Assembly (NCBI GenBank): GCA_002448305.1
Contig: DJWY01000030.1
Coordinates: 14,953 to 78,952 of the forward strand
DNA: 64,000 bases
Source of the DNA: Selenomonadales bacterium UBA7018
GTDB lineage: Bacteria > Bacillota > Negativicutes > Selenomonadales > Selenomonadaceae
Reading direction: 5' to 3'
Part shown: positions 1-7,293 of the stretch, one piece after another
Layout of the letters: each line of letters opens with the position of its first letter
Numbering within the stretch: position 1 is the stretch's first letter
The notes under the pieces: model-generated
What the model was told of the DNA's origin: nothing
Database searches by the model: none
What the model saw: the letters and a program-made list of their open reading frames with translations, nothing else
Translations under genes and position numbers: made by a program

Positions 1-75
1 CGCTTCCTTGAGACAGGAGATATGCGCAAATAAATCTGATACGGCAGGAGCAAATTTACTCAAGGAGGAGTTTTT

Positions 76-339
76 ATGTTAATGGTTAGGGACGTAAGCG
101 ATTTTATTCGGCAAATGCAAGGCGAATCGATTAAAAGCAAAGCTGGCATAAAAAAATTGCAGGACGCTGGAATAGACACCAACAGCAAGGCTTATAAAGT
201 TGTTATTTCTTCAATGGAGCAATCGGCGGGCAATGGCATTGCTTATACCAATTCGCAGGCGATAAAAAATCGCATGATGAGCTACGATTCAAACGGAAAT
301 TGGATTAATCCGGCAATCGCTATGGGGGCGCAAAAGTAA
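76..339 (+). CDS. Small hypothetical protein (87 aa)
   Basis: I do not recognise a family. The gene starts at ATG 76, preceded at about 61-70 by a strong Shine-Dalgarno sequence (AAGGAGGAG), which argues that it is translated. The 87-residue product is soluble and polar, with no signal peptide or membrane segment. Its first half looks helical (DFIRQMQGES, GIKKLQDAG) and its C-terminal half is rich in Asn, Ser and Gly. It is followed about 50 bp later by a nitroreductase gene with its own ribosome-binding site, so the two may be co-transcribed. Function unknown. Confidence 0.6.
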   Translation: MLMVRDVSDFIRQMQGESIKSKAGIKKLQDAGIDTNSKAYKVVISSMEQSAGNGIAYTNSQAIKNRMMSYDSNGNWINPAIAMGAQK

Positions 340-387
340 AAGATATTTAAATTATAAATAGGGGTTAAGTGGTAAGGAGAAATTAAG

Positions 388-990
388 ATGAAAACTTATC
401 AAGAGGCAGTAAAAAGCCGCCGTTCAATTTACAAGCTCGGCAGAGAAATTCCGGTTCTGCAATCGGAAATAATCGCGACAGTTGAGCGCATGACTAAAGA
501 CACGCCGTCGCCGTTCCATATGCAATCGGCTCGCGTCGTCGTGACAATGCTTGACCATCATGAAAACGTTTGGAATATCGCACGCGGCGAACTTAAATCC
601 GCTCTTCCGCCGCTCAAATTCGCTACGCTTGAAGCTAAACTCAACGCTTTCGAGGCGGCTTACGGCACGATTCTTTTCTTTGAATCAAGCAACATGATTA
701 AAGCTATGCAAGACCAACTCCCCGAATACAGGGACAATTTGCCCGGCTGGGCTATGCAGGCTAACGGCATGTTGCAATTCGCAATTTGGACGGCTCTTGA
801 AGATTTAGGGCTTGGCGCGAACCTTCAGCACTTTAACCCGCTGATTGACCAGCCCATTAGACAAGTTTTCGACCTGCCTGACAGTTGGGATTTAGTCGCG
901 CAACTCGTTTTCGGCGAAAAGTTGGAAGAACCGGAACCGCTTTACAAAGTCCCGACCGGCACTCGCGTAAAAATTTTCAGAGAAGTTTAA
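388..990 (+). CDS. Nitroreductase-family protein (Frm2/HBN1-like)
   Basis: Probably an FMN-dependent NAD(P)H oxidoreductase of the nitroreductase superfamily. The opening SRRSIYKL, the SARVVV strand and the block AAYGTILFFE followed by MLQFAIWTALEDLGLGA and LQHFNPLID match the Frm2/HBN1 branch, whose about 200-residue length also fits. These proteins act in the cytoplasm as small homodimers; physiological substrates are usually unknown (nitroaromatics, quinones, lipid-peroxide signalling in yeast). ATG 388 follows a TAAGGAG ribosome-binding site. A palindromic TAGGAATT repeat lies directly after the stop and separates it from the methylmalonyl-CoA genes. Confidence 0.85.
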   Translation: MKTYQEAVKSRRSIYKLGREIPVLQSEIIATVERMTKDTPSPFHMQSARVVVTMLDHHENVWNIARGELKSALPPLKFATLEAKLNAFEAAYGTILFFESSNMIKAMQDQLPEYRDNLPGWAMQANGMLQFAIWTALEDLGLGANLQHFNPLIDQPIRQVFDLPDSWDLVAQLVFGEKLEEPEPLYKVPTGTRVKIFREV

Positions 991-994
991 AAGG

Positions 995-1065
995 CAATTA
1001 GGAATTTGGAATGAGGAATGTGAAATGAAAAGCAACAACCATTCCTAATTCCTCATTCATAATTG
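995..1065. repeat. TAGGAATT palindromic intergenic repeat, copy 1
   Basis: Left arm 995-1020 (CAATTAGGAATTTGG and on) and right arm 1040-1065 (ending CATTCATAATTG) are near reverse complements around a 19-nt loop. As RNA this would form a hairpin of about 25 bp. It belongs to a family of at least six related copies in the window. Confidence 0.8.
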
Positions 1066-1086
1066 ATTTTAGGAGGTTTTAACGAA

Positions 1087-1503
1087 ATGTTCAAAGTTCT
1101 TGGAGTAGACCACATTGGCATAGCGGCAAAAGATTTGGAAGAAGTCGGCGCATTCTGGGAATTGCTCGGCTTGAAAGCGACCGGCGCAGAAACCGTTGCC
1201 GAACAGAAAGTTACGACGGGCTTTTATCCGACGCCTAACGGTAGCGAAATCGAATTGCTCGTTGCAACCGAAGAATCCAGCCCGATTGCAAAATTCATGG
1301 AGAAAAACGGCGGGCGCGGTGGAATTCAGCATATCGCATTGCTCGTTGACGATTTGGAAGCGGCATTGGCTGACCTTAAAGAAAAGGGCGTTAAGCTTAT
1401 CGACGAAAAACCGCGCAAGGGCGCAGGCGGCAAGATGATTGCGTTCATTCACCCCAAAGCAACTCACGGCGTCCTTTTGGAGCTTTGCCAACCGATTAAA
1501 TAA
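1087..1503 (+). CDS. mce: Methylmalonyl-CoA epimerase
   Basis: Interconverts (R)- and (S)-methylmalonyl-CoA, feeding the S form to the decarboxylase encoded next. The 138-residue protein is a VOC/glyoxalase-fold metalloenzyme. Metal ligands are visible as the His in VDHIGIA (about residue 9), the His in GIQHIALLV and the Glu in VLLELCQP near the C-terminus. I chose ATG 1087 because AGGAGG lies at 1071-1076; the in-frame TTG at 1063 falls inside the upstream palindromic repeat. It is followed after 18 bp by mmdA, the usual order in propionate-forming bacteria. Confidence 0.93.
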   Translation: MFKVLGVDHIGIAAKDLEEVGAFWELLGLKATGAETVAEQKVTTGFYPTPNGSEIELLVATEESSPIAKFMEKNGGRGGIQHIALLVDDLEAALADLKEKGVKLIDEKPRKGAGGKMIAFIHPKATHGVLLELCQPIK

Positions 1504-1521
1504 GAAATAGGAGAAAATTTT

Positions 1522-3051
1522 ATGGCGACAGTTCAAGAGAAAATTGACTTAATGCATTCCAAGAAGGAACATATCCTTCAAGGCGGCGGCAAGTCTCGAA
1601 TTGATAAACAGCACGAAAAAGGCAAGATGACGGCTCGCGAACGTATTGATATGTTTTTCGACGAAGGAACTTTCGTTGAACTCGATATGTTCGTTAAGCA
1701 CCGTTGCACCAATTTTGGACAGGACAAAAAAGACCTGCCCGGCGAAGGCGTCGTTACGGGCTACGGCACTGTTGACGGGCGTTTAGTTTACGCATTTGCG
1801 CAGGACTTCACGGTTGAGGGCGGCAGTCTCGGCGAAAAGCACGCGCATAAAATTTGGAAAGTTATGGATTTAGCAATGAAAATGGGCGCACCGCTTATCG
1901 GCATTAACGATTCTGGCGGCGCACGCATTCAAGAGGCAGTCGACGCACTTTCCGGTTACGCGGGAATTTTCTTCCGCAACACGGCGGCTAGCGGCGTTAT
2001 TCCGCAAATTTCGGTTATCATGGGACCTTGCGCGGGCGGCGCGGTTTATTCCCCTGCAATCACCGATTTTATTTACATGGTCAAGAATACTAGCCAAATG
2101 TTTATTACCGGTCCTGCGGTTATTAAATCCGTCACGGCGGAAGAAGTTACTGCCGAAGAACTCGGCGGCGCAATGACGCATAACACACGCTCTGGCGTTG
2201 CACATTTCGCGGCGGAAGATGAAGAAGACTGCATTAAACAAATTCGCTATTTGCTCAGTTTCCTGCCCAGCAATAATCTTGAGGACGCGCCGCTTGTCGA
2301 AACCGACGACGACCCCGACCGCCAAGACGAAGAGTTGAACACGATTATTCCCGACAATCCCAATGCGCCTTACGACATGAAAGAAGTTATTCGCATGATT
2401 GTCGACAACGGCGAATTTTACGAAGTTCATCAACACTTCGCCACGAATATTATAACCTGCTTTGCGCGTTTCGGCGGACGTAGCGTTGGCATTATCGCGA
2501 ATCAGCCGGCAGTTATGGCGGGCTGTCTCGACGTTGACGCTTCGGATAAATCTGCGCGGTTCATTCGTTTTTGCGACGCATTTAACCTGCCGCTCGTTAA
2601 TCTCGTTGACGTTCCCGGCTTCCTGCCTGGCGTCGACCAAGAATATAACGGGATAATTCGTCACGGCGCGAAAATGCTTTACGCTTATTCCGAAGCGACT
2701 GTTCCGAAAGTTACGGTTATCACGCGCAAAGCTTATGGCGGCTCTTATATCGCTATGTGCTGTCGTGAGTTGGGAGCCGACCAAGTTATGGCGTGGCCTT
2801 CCGCTGAAATTGCGGTTATGGGACCTGCGGGCGCGGCGAATATCATTTTCCGCAAAGACCCCGATAAAGACCAAAAGACCGCCGAATATGTCGAAGAGTT
2901 CGCGACTCCTTACAAGGCGGCGGAACGCGGTTATGCTGATATGGTTATTGAGCCTAAGGAAACTCGCCCGCTCGTTATTACCGCGTTAAATGCTCTTGCC
3001 AGTAAGCGCGAAGTCGGTCCCGCTAAGAAACATGGAAATATTCCGCTTTAA
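1522..3051 (+). CDS. mmdA: Methylmalonyl-CoA decarboxylase alpha subunit (carboxyltransferase)
   Basis: The carboxyltransferase subunit of sodium-translocating methylmalonyl-CoA decarboxylase. It moves the carboxyl group from methylmalonyl-CoA to the biotin of the gamma subunit, giving propionyl-CoA. At 509 residues it has the family's full length, with two crotonase-fold halves: the N-terminal half includes GGARIQEAVDALSGYAGIF and the oxyanion-type GPCAGGAVYSPA, and the C-terminal half includes VDVPGFLPG, AYGGSYIAM and GPAGAANIIF. It could also be a propionyl-CoA carboxylase beta chain, but neighbouring epsilon-like and biotin subunits favour the decarboxylase. The membrane beta subunit (mmdB) is not in the window. 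Confidence 0.92.
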   Translation: MATVQEKIDLMHSKKEHILQGGGKSRIDKQHEKGKMTARERIDMFFDEGTFVELDMFVKHRCTNFGQDKKDLPGEGVVTGYGTVDGRLVYAFAQDFTVEGGSLGEKHAHKIWKVMDLAMKMGAPLIGINDSGGARIQEAVDALSGYAGIFFRNTAASGVIPQISVIMGPCAGGAVYSPAITDFIYMVKNTSQMFITGPAVIKSVTAEEVTAEELGGAMTHNTRSGVAHFAAEDEEDCIKQIRYLLSFLPSNNLEDAPLVETDDDPDRQDEELNTIIPDNPNAPYDMKEVIRMIVDNGEFYEVHQHFATNIITCFARFGGRSVGIIANQPAVMAGCLDVDASDKSARFIRFCDAFNLPLVNLVDVPGFLPGVDQEYNGIIRHGAKMLYAYSEATVPKVTVITRKAYGGSYIAMCCRELGADQVMAWPSAEIAVMGPAGAANIIFRKDPDKDQKTAEYVEEFATPYKAAERGYADMVIEPKETRPLVITALNALASKREVGPAKKHGNIPL

Positions 3052-3055
3052 AAAG

Positions 3056-3140
3056 CAATTAGGAATTATGAATTAGAAATTAGGAATGAGGAATGGAACG
3101 CGAAATTAATTCCTAATTCCACATTCCAAATTCCTAATTG
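3056..3140. repeat. TAGGAATT palindromic intergenic repeat, copy 2
   Basis: Arms 3056-3106 and 3107-3140 carry repeated AATTAGGAAT and ATTCCTAATT units in opposite orientation. The copy sits between mmdA and the next subunit gene, inside a probable operon, so it would be transcribed as a long hairpin. Confidence 0.8.
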
Positions 3141-3158
3141 ATAGAAGGAGGAATTCCC

Positions 3159-3296
3159 GTGACTGAAAAAGTTAAACCCGAAATTATCGCGGCAATCACG
3201 GCGGCGGTTCAGTCAATGTGCGGCGGCGGTAAAGTCGTCTCTGTTAAAATCAAACGCAGTGAGACTTGGGCATTAGCGTCTAAAATCAAAAGATAA
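3159..3296 (+). CDS. mmdE: Methylmalonyl-CoA decarboxylase epsilon-like subunit (45 aa)
   Basis: A 45-residue open frame starting at GTG 3159 behind AGAAGGAGGA. The sequence has a helix followed by GGGKVVSVKIK and WALASKIKR, resembling the C-terminal tail of the OadG/MmdD family and the tiny MmdE subunit of Veillonella. In that system epsilon stabilises the complex through contacts with the alpha subunit. It lacks the N-terminal membrane helix of a true delta subunit. The position between mmdA and the biotin carrier matches the mmdA-D-E-C order with D missing. The assignment rests on context and a short motif, so it is moderate. Confidence 0.65.
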   Translation: MTEKVKPEIIAAITAAVQSMCGGGKVVSVKIKRSETWALASKIKR

Positions 3297-3314
3297 ATCG
3301 GAGGTAAAATTTCA

Positions 3315-3710
3315 ATGGCAACAAAAAAATTCAACGTCACTGTAAACGGCACGACTTATGAGGTCGAAGTAGAAGAAGTAAAAGCGGCGGGCGGCGCACC
3401 CAAAGCGGCTCCGGCTCCGAAAGCAGCCCCTGCACCGGCTCCGGCTCCCAAAGCGGCGGCTCCCGCTCCTGCAGCGAAAGTTGCGGCGGGCGCAGGCGAA
3501 CATTCCGTTGATGCCCCGATGCCCGGCAAAGTTATTAAACTCGTCGCCGCTGAAGGTCAAGCAGTCAAAGCCGGCGATGTCCTTTTGATTCTCGAAGCTA
3601 TGAAAATGCAGAACGAAATCACCGCCGACGTTGACGGCACCGTCAAGAAATTCAACGTCGCGGCTGGTCAAAGCGTCAAGGCTCATGAATCGCTTGTAAT
3701 TCTCGGCTGA
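3315..3710 (+). CDS. mmdC: Methylmalonyl-CoA decarboxylase gamma subunit (biotin carrier)
   Basis: Biotin carboxyl carrier subunit, which shuttles the carboxyl group between the alpha and membrane beta subunits. Residues 1-25 form a short N-terminal segment, residues about 27-60 are an Ala/Pro/Lys-rich flexible linker, and residues about 62-131 are a biotinyl domain with the attachment motif EAMKMQN (Lys about 97). ATG 3315 follows a GGAGG site. A rho-independent terminator directly after the stop ends the cluster, so mmdB and mmdD are not part of this transcript. Confidence 0.93.
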   Translation: MATKKFNVTVNGTTYEVEVEEVKAAGGAPKAAPAPKAAPAPAPAPKAAAPAPAAKVAAGAGEHSVDAPMPGKVIKLVAAEGQAVKAGDVLLILEAMKMQNEITADVDGTVKKFNVAAGQSVKAHESLVILG

Positions 3711-3730
3711 TAATTTTCTTACAAATAAAA

Positions 3731-3770
3731 AGAGCGCAACTTCAATTCCGAAGACGCGCTCTATTTTTTT
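3731..3770 (+). terminator. Rho-independent terminator after mmdC
   Basis: AGAGCGC (3731-3737) pairs with GCGCTCT (3756-3762), followed by a run of T. It closes the mce-mmd cluster. Confidence 0.85.
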
Positions 3771-3782
3771 GAAGGTGACAAT

Positions 3783-5030
3783 ATGGACTTTGAAAAAATT
3801 TTTACCGACTTCAAAGCGGCTCAAGCGGCTGACGACTTTGAAAAGCTTAGCGACATTATCGCGCAGGTTCACGAACATTGCGGCGCACTCGCTAAAGCTG
3901 GCAGAGCCGACGAAATCCCGCCGACCGCAAAATATATCGGCGCGCACATAAACGTTATGATTTATCAAGCAACGAAACTTTTGAGCGGAAAGCCCGATAA
4001 AGCAAAATTTTATATGTACCTGCTTGCGCTTTACAGCGGGAATTTTTCGGGCGGCTATTTTTATCTTTATTATCTGCTCAGCAGAACGCTTTACGCTACG
4101 GGCGATTATCCGCGAGCACTGAAAATTTTCAACGTCTACGAACAAAATCGCTATACGCAATGGAACGACTTAGACGAGTTAAGCTTATTTTATCGAGCGA
4201 ATTGTCTGGCTTTGCTCGGAGATTTTCAAACGGCGGCAGAGCTTTACGAAAAAGTTTTGATGATTAAAGCTGATTTCCCCGAAGTCAAAAAAAATCTCGA
4301 ACTTATGCGGCGCGGCTCGAATAAAATTATTCTTGAACTTTCAAGCCTGTGGAATTTCCCGCATTGGCGCGACGTTCCCATTTTCATAAATGCTCGCGAC
4401 AGGCTCGGCGTCATGAAAAAATTAATTGGTTGGCTCCTTAACGCTGGCTACCGCAAGTTAATTATCCTAGACAATAATTCGACTTATCCGCCATTGCTGG
4501 AATATTATTCCGCCCTTGAAAGAGATTCGCGGCTAAAAATTATTCGGCTCGGAAAAAATCTGGGCTATAAAGCTTTGTGGCTGTCAGGCGTCCTTGAAAC
4601 TTTGAAAATCGCAACGCCTTATGTCTACACCGACCCCGATATTTTGCCTATTGAAGCTTGCCCAAAAGATTTTATCAAACGGCTGATAAAAATTTTGGAC
4701 AGCAATCACGAAATCCGAAAAGTTGGACTCGGCTTGGTCTACAACGATATAACTTTCTTCGACCGCGAGCGCATTCAAAACTTTGAAACTAATTTTTATG
4801 ATAATACGCGGATTGGCGATAATCTTTACTCCGCGCAGGTTGATACGACTTTCGCACTTTATTCAAACGTCCGTCATTACAGCTTACGATTTTCTCTGCG
4901 TACGACCGGCGACTTGCAAGCTTATCATTTGCCTTGGTATTTTGATTATGACAAATTGCCCGCCGATGAAAAATATTACCTTGAACACGCCGATAAAAAT
5001 TCCGTCACGACAATCAAGAAATTTTTTTGA
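3783..5030 (+). CDS. TPR-domain glycosyltransferase-like protein
   Basis: A 415-residue cytoplasmic protein. Residues about 1-175 are helical and contain TPR-like repeats (for example YPRALKIFNVYEQ and FQTAAELYEKVL). Residues about 190-415 resemble a GT-A glycosyltransferase: FINARDRLGVMKKLI, LIILDNNSTYPPLLEYY, then YVYTDPDILPIE, where DPD is a DxD-type metal/nucleotide-sugar site. It probably modifies a surface glycan or glycoprotein; donor and acceptor cannot be read from the sequence. ATG 3783 has GAAGGTG upstream and lies 13 bp after the terminator, so the transcript is separate. Confidence 0.7.
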   Translation: MDFEKIFTDFKAAQAADDFEKLSDIIAQVHEHCGALAKAGRADEIPPTAKYIGAHINVMIYQATKLLSGKPDKAKFYMYLLALYSGNFSGGYFYLYYLLSRTLYATGDYPRALKIFNVYEQNRYTQWNDLDELSLFYRANCLALLGDFQTAAELYEKVLMIKADFPEVKKNLELMRRGSNKIILELSSLWNFPHWRDVPIFINARDRLGVMKKLIGWLLNAGYRKLIILDNNSTYPPLLEYYSALERDSRLKIIRLGKNLGYKALWLSGVLETLKIATPYVYTDPDILPIEACPKDFIKRLIKILDSNHEIRKVGLGLVYNDITFFDRERIQNFETNFYDNTRIGDNLYSAQVDTTFALYSNVRHYSLRFSLRTTGDLQAYHLPWYFDYDKLPADEKYYLEHADKNSVTTIKKFF

Positions 5031-5110
5031 GCGGCAGGGGAATTTAATAATGCGGCGAATAATTTAGAAAAAGTGGTGCATGCCACAGCTTAAAGAGGAG
5101 GTTTTCCATA

Positions 5111-5512
5111 ATGGCGGAAGAAAAAGATTTGGTGAAAAACGATGCGGGACTTGGCGCGATAAAGATTGCTGACGAAGTCGTAAGTATCATTGCTGGACTT
5201 GCGGCGACGGAAATTGACGGTATCGCGGGTATGAGCGGCGGCGTTGTCGGCGGCATTGCTGAAATGCTCGGACGCAAAAACTTTTCTAAAGGCGTCAAAG
5301 TCGAAGTCGGCGAGCGCGAAGCAGCTATCGACCTTTTCATTATCGTCAAATACGGTGCGAGAATTCCCGATGTTGCTTTGGCGGCGCAAGAGAATATCAA
5401 ACGCGCTATCGAGACAATGACGGGCTTGGCGGTCGTCGAAGTCAATGTTCACGTGCAGGGCGTCAGCTTCCCCGAAGAAGAAGAGAAAACCGAAGAGACT
5501 CGCGTCCATTGA
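5111..5512 (+). CDS. Asp23/Gls24 family envelope stress protein
   Basis: A 133-residue Asp23/Gls24 (DUF322) protein. Typical motifs are IKIADEVVSIIAGLAATEIDG, GVKVEVGEREAAIDLFIIV, YGARIPDVA and VVEVNVHVQGV, ending in an acidic tail. Members bind the cytoplasmic face of the membrane through the anchor AmaP and respond to cell-envelope stress. It is the first gene of a block continuing through AmaP, a soluble AmaP-like paralogue, DUF2273 and nusB, an arrangement common in Firmicutes. Confidence 0.9.
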   Translation: MAEEKDLVKNDAGLGAIKIADEVVSIIAGLAATEIDGIAGMSGGVVGGIAEMLGRKNFSKGVKVEVGEREAAIDLFIIVKYGARIPDVALAAQENIKRAIETMTGLAVVEVNVHVQGVSFPEEEEKTEETRVH

Positions 5513-5552
5513 AAAAAGAAGTTTTAACGTCGTCGGGAGGTGAAAAAGTGTT

Positions 5553-6122
5553 ATGGGGATATTAAGACGCCTTATATTACTTTTTTACGTCCTGGCGGTG
5601 CTGGTAGCGTTGGTAATCTGCGCGGGCGTGTGCTTGGACTTCATACCAGTAGCTGTCTGGCAAAAAGAATTGAATAACATAGTCGGACGGCAAGAAACTT
5701 TAGCGGGCTTAGCAGTTATGGCACTAGCAAGCTTGATACTTTTGACGGGAATATTTTCTCGGCGGTCTGATAAAGGCATGTCGCTAATATCGGGCGACGT
5801 TCATTTAGAAATAGGCAAACCCGGCGAAGTTAAAGTTACAGTACCGGCGATTGTGGGTGTAGTTGAGAGAGCGGCGGTAACGGTTATAGGCGTGCGAGCG
5901 GCTGAAGCGTCGGTTTATCGGCAAGACGGCGAAGTTCCTATAAAAGTTCGATTGGCGATAATTTTAAGTCAAGGCTTTTCGGCTCCGCGTGTCAGCGAAA
6001 ATATCACGGCAACAGTCAATGACGCTTTGCAGACGGCTTTAGAACTTGAAAACGTGCCCATTGAAGTCAAGGTCAACGAAATTACTCATGCAATTATTGA
6101 GCGCGATAAGCGCGTCGTTTGA
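5553..6122 (+). CDS. amaP: Alkaline shock response membrane anchor protein AmaP
   Basis: A 189-residue protein with two hydrophobic helices near the N-terminus (about residues 5-30 and 50-67), followed by a cytoplasmic domain containing ISGDVHLEIGKPG, AVTVIGVRAAEASV and GFSAPRVSENI. This is the AmaP pattern: it anchors Asp23-type proteins to the membrane. ATG 5553 has GGGAGG about 11 bp upstream; the nearer GTG at 5548 is out of frame and soon stopped. The soluble domain is related to the next gene's product. Confidence 0.85.
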   Translation: MGILRRLILLFYVLAVLVALVICAGVCLDFIPVAVWQKELNNIVGRQETLAGLAVMALASLILLTGIFSRRSDKGMSLISGDVHLEIGKPGEVKVTVPAIVGVVERAAVTVIGVRAAEASVYRQDGEVPIKVRLAIILSQGFSAPRVSENITATVNDALQTALELENVPIEVKVNEITHAIIERDKRVV

Positions 6123-6131
6123 GGTGCGGAT

Positions 6132-6536
6132 ATGTTTAAGAATATTATCAAGAAAATTTTTTCAGTACCTGCTACGGCTGTTAAATTCGCTCGTAGTTCA
6201 AGCGGAGAATTTTTGTTGAAGAAAACGGACTTCGGGTTAATTCGGGTAGAGTTCGCGGTCGTCGAAAAAATTGCTAAGCGTGCATTAAATTCCGTCGAAG
6301 GCGTTCAAGAATCGGAACTTTGGGTAGAAAAATTTTCCGAAGCAAACCCGATGAAAATTAGCTTGTCGGTAATTTTATTGGAAGGATATTCCGCGCCGCG
6401 AATCAGCGAAACAGTCGATAAAGCAATTAATGCCGCGTTGAGAGAAAATTTGCAGCTAGAATTTTATGTGCCGGTTGATGTCAAAGTCAAAGAAATCGCG
6501 CAAGTAATCGTTCCCAAAAAGCGGCGCGTTAGGTAG
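6132..6536 (+). CDS. AmaP/Asp23-like soluble paralogue
   Basis: A 134-residue protein resembling the cytoplasmic domain of the preceding AmaP: KISLSVILLEGYSAPRISE parallels the VRLAIILSQGFSAPRVSE segment there, and both end in VPVDVKVKEI/VPIEVKVNEI followed by a basic tail. It has no convincing transmembrane helix. It starts 9 bp after amaP and is probably translated with it. It may form hetero-assemblies with AmaP or Asp23 at the membrane; that role is inferred. Confidence 0.75.
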   Translation: MFKNIIKKIFSVPATAVKFARSSSGEFLLKKTDFGLIRVEFAVVEKIAKRALNSVEGVQESELWVEKFSEANPMKISLSVILLEGYSAPRISETVDKAINAALRENLQLEFYVPVDVKVKEIAQVIVPKKRRVR

Positions 6537-6547
6537 GCGGTGAGGCT

Positions 6548-6799
6548 ATGCTCGATGCAGTCAAAAATTTTGTTATCGACCTTTTCGAGTCGCACCGCAC
6601 TAGGAAAGTCGGCTTTGTCACGGGACTTATTGCGGGCGGTTTGATTTTGGCTGTTGGTTTTTTCAATACGATTTTTATTTGTTTATGCGGAGTGATTGGG
6701 CTGTTTATCGGCTCGCGCTTCGATAGCAAAGATGATTTAGTCGAAAAACTTCTCCATAAGTTGGACGAAGTTTTGCCCGAAAAAATTCAACGTTGGTAA
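6548..6799 (+). CDS. DUF2273 small membrane protein
   Basis: An 83-residue protein with two hydrophobic stretches (VGFVTGLIAGGLILAVGFF and IFICLCGVIGLFIGS) separated by a short turn, followed by a charged C-terminal helix. This matches DUF2273, which regularly accompanies Asp23/AmaP genes in Firmicutes. It is probably a helical hairpin in the inner membrane. ATG 6548 has GGCGGTGAGG upstream. Confidence 0.85.
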   Translation: MLDAVKNFVIDLFESHRTRKVGFVTGLIAGGLILAVGFFNTIFICLCGVIGLFIGSRFDSKDDLVEKLLHKLDEVLPEKIQRW

Positions 6800-6817
6800 A
6801 TTTTAGAGGAATGATTT

Positions 6818-7243
6818 ATGAGTCGCAAACTTGCACGAGAAGCAGCATTTAAGGCGTTATTTCAGCTCGATTTCAATTCGGCGGAAGGCGAAGAGCGCGA
6901 AACTTACGAAGAACTTGCAATCAACACTATGTTTGATGATGAGCCTAAGTTGACGAGCAAAAAAGATTTAGCTTACATTGAAGTTTCGGTTAAGGGAACG
7001 CGGGCTAAGCTTGCAGAAATTGACGCGGTTATAATTTCGCATTTGAAAGAGGGCTGGCAACTGTCGCGAATAATGGCGGTCGACAGAAATATTTTGCGGC
7101 TGGCGGTGTATGAAATGAAATTCGCCGAGCCGACAATCTCAAAAGGTATCGTCATAAATGAGGCGGTCGAATTGGCGAAAAAATACGGCACCGACGATTC
7201 AGGGCGATTCGTAAACGGTATTCTTGAGGCAATTTCAAAATGA
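6818..7243 (+). CDS. nusB: Transcription antitermination factor NusB
   Basis: A 141-residue all-helical RNA-binding protein that joins NusE (S10) on boxA RNA in rRNA antitermination. Characteristic segments are SRKLAREAAFKALFQLDF at the start and LSRIMAVDRNILRLAVYEM plus ISKGIVINEAVELAKKYG near the end. ATG 6818 follows TTAGAGGAATG. It is the last gene of the Asp23 block; a terminator hairpin lies 8 bp after the stop. Confidence 0.95.
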   Translation: MSRKLAREAAFKALFQLDFNSAEGEERETYEELAINTMFDDEPKLTSKKDLAYIEVSVKGTRAKLAEIDAVIISHLKEGWQLSRIMAVDRNILRLAVYEMKFAEPTISKGIVINEAVELAKKYGTDDSGRFVNGILEAISK

Positions 7244-7250
7244 ATTCTTG

Positions 7251-7274
7251 CCGGACGTTGAGTCCGGTTTTTTT
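7251..7274 (+). terminator. Rho-independent terminator after nusB
   Basis: CCGGAC (7251-7256), loop GTTGA, GTCCGG (7262-7267), then a run of seven T. It lies upstream of the proposed rsmB start, which makes the earlier in-frame ATG at 7240 unlikely. Confidence 0.85.
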
Positions 7275-7293
7275 CGTAATAGGAGGAAATTTT

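Noticed and set aside
1870..2874. 334-codon minus-strand open frame
   Set aside because: Shadow of mmdA; no recognisable domain and amino-acid composition typical of antisense frames.
3312..4160. 282-codon minus-strand open frame
   Set aside because: Runs antisense through mmdC, its terminator and the next gene; Arg/Cys/Phe-rich sequence reflects the reverse of the Ala/Pro linker.
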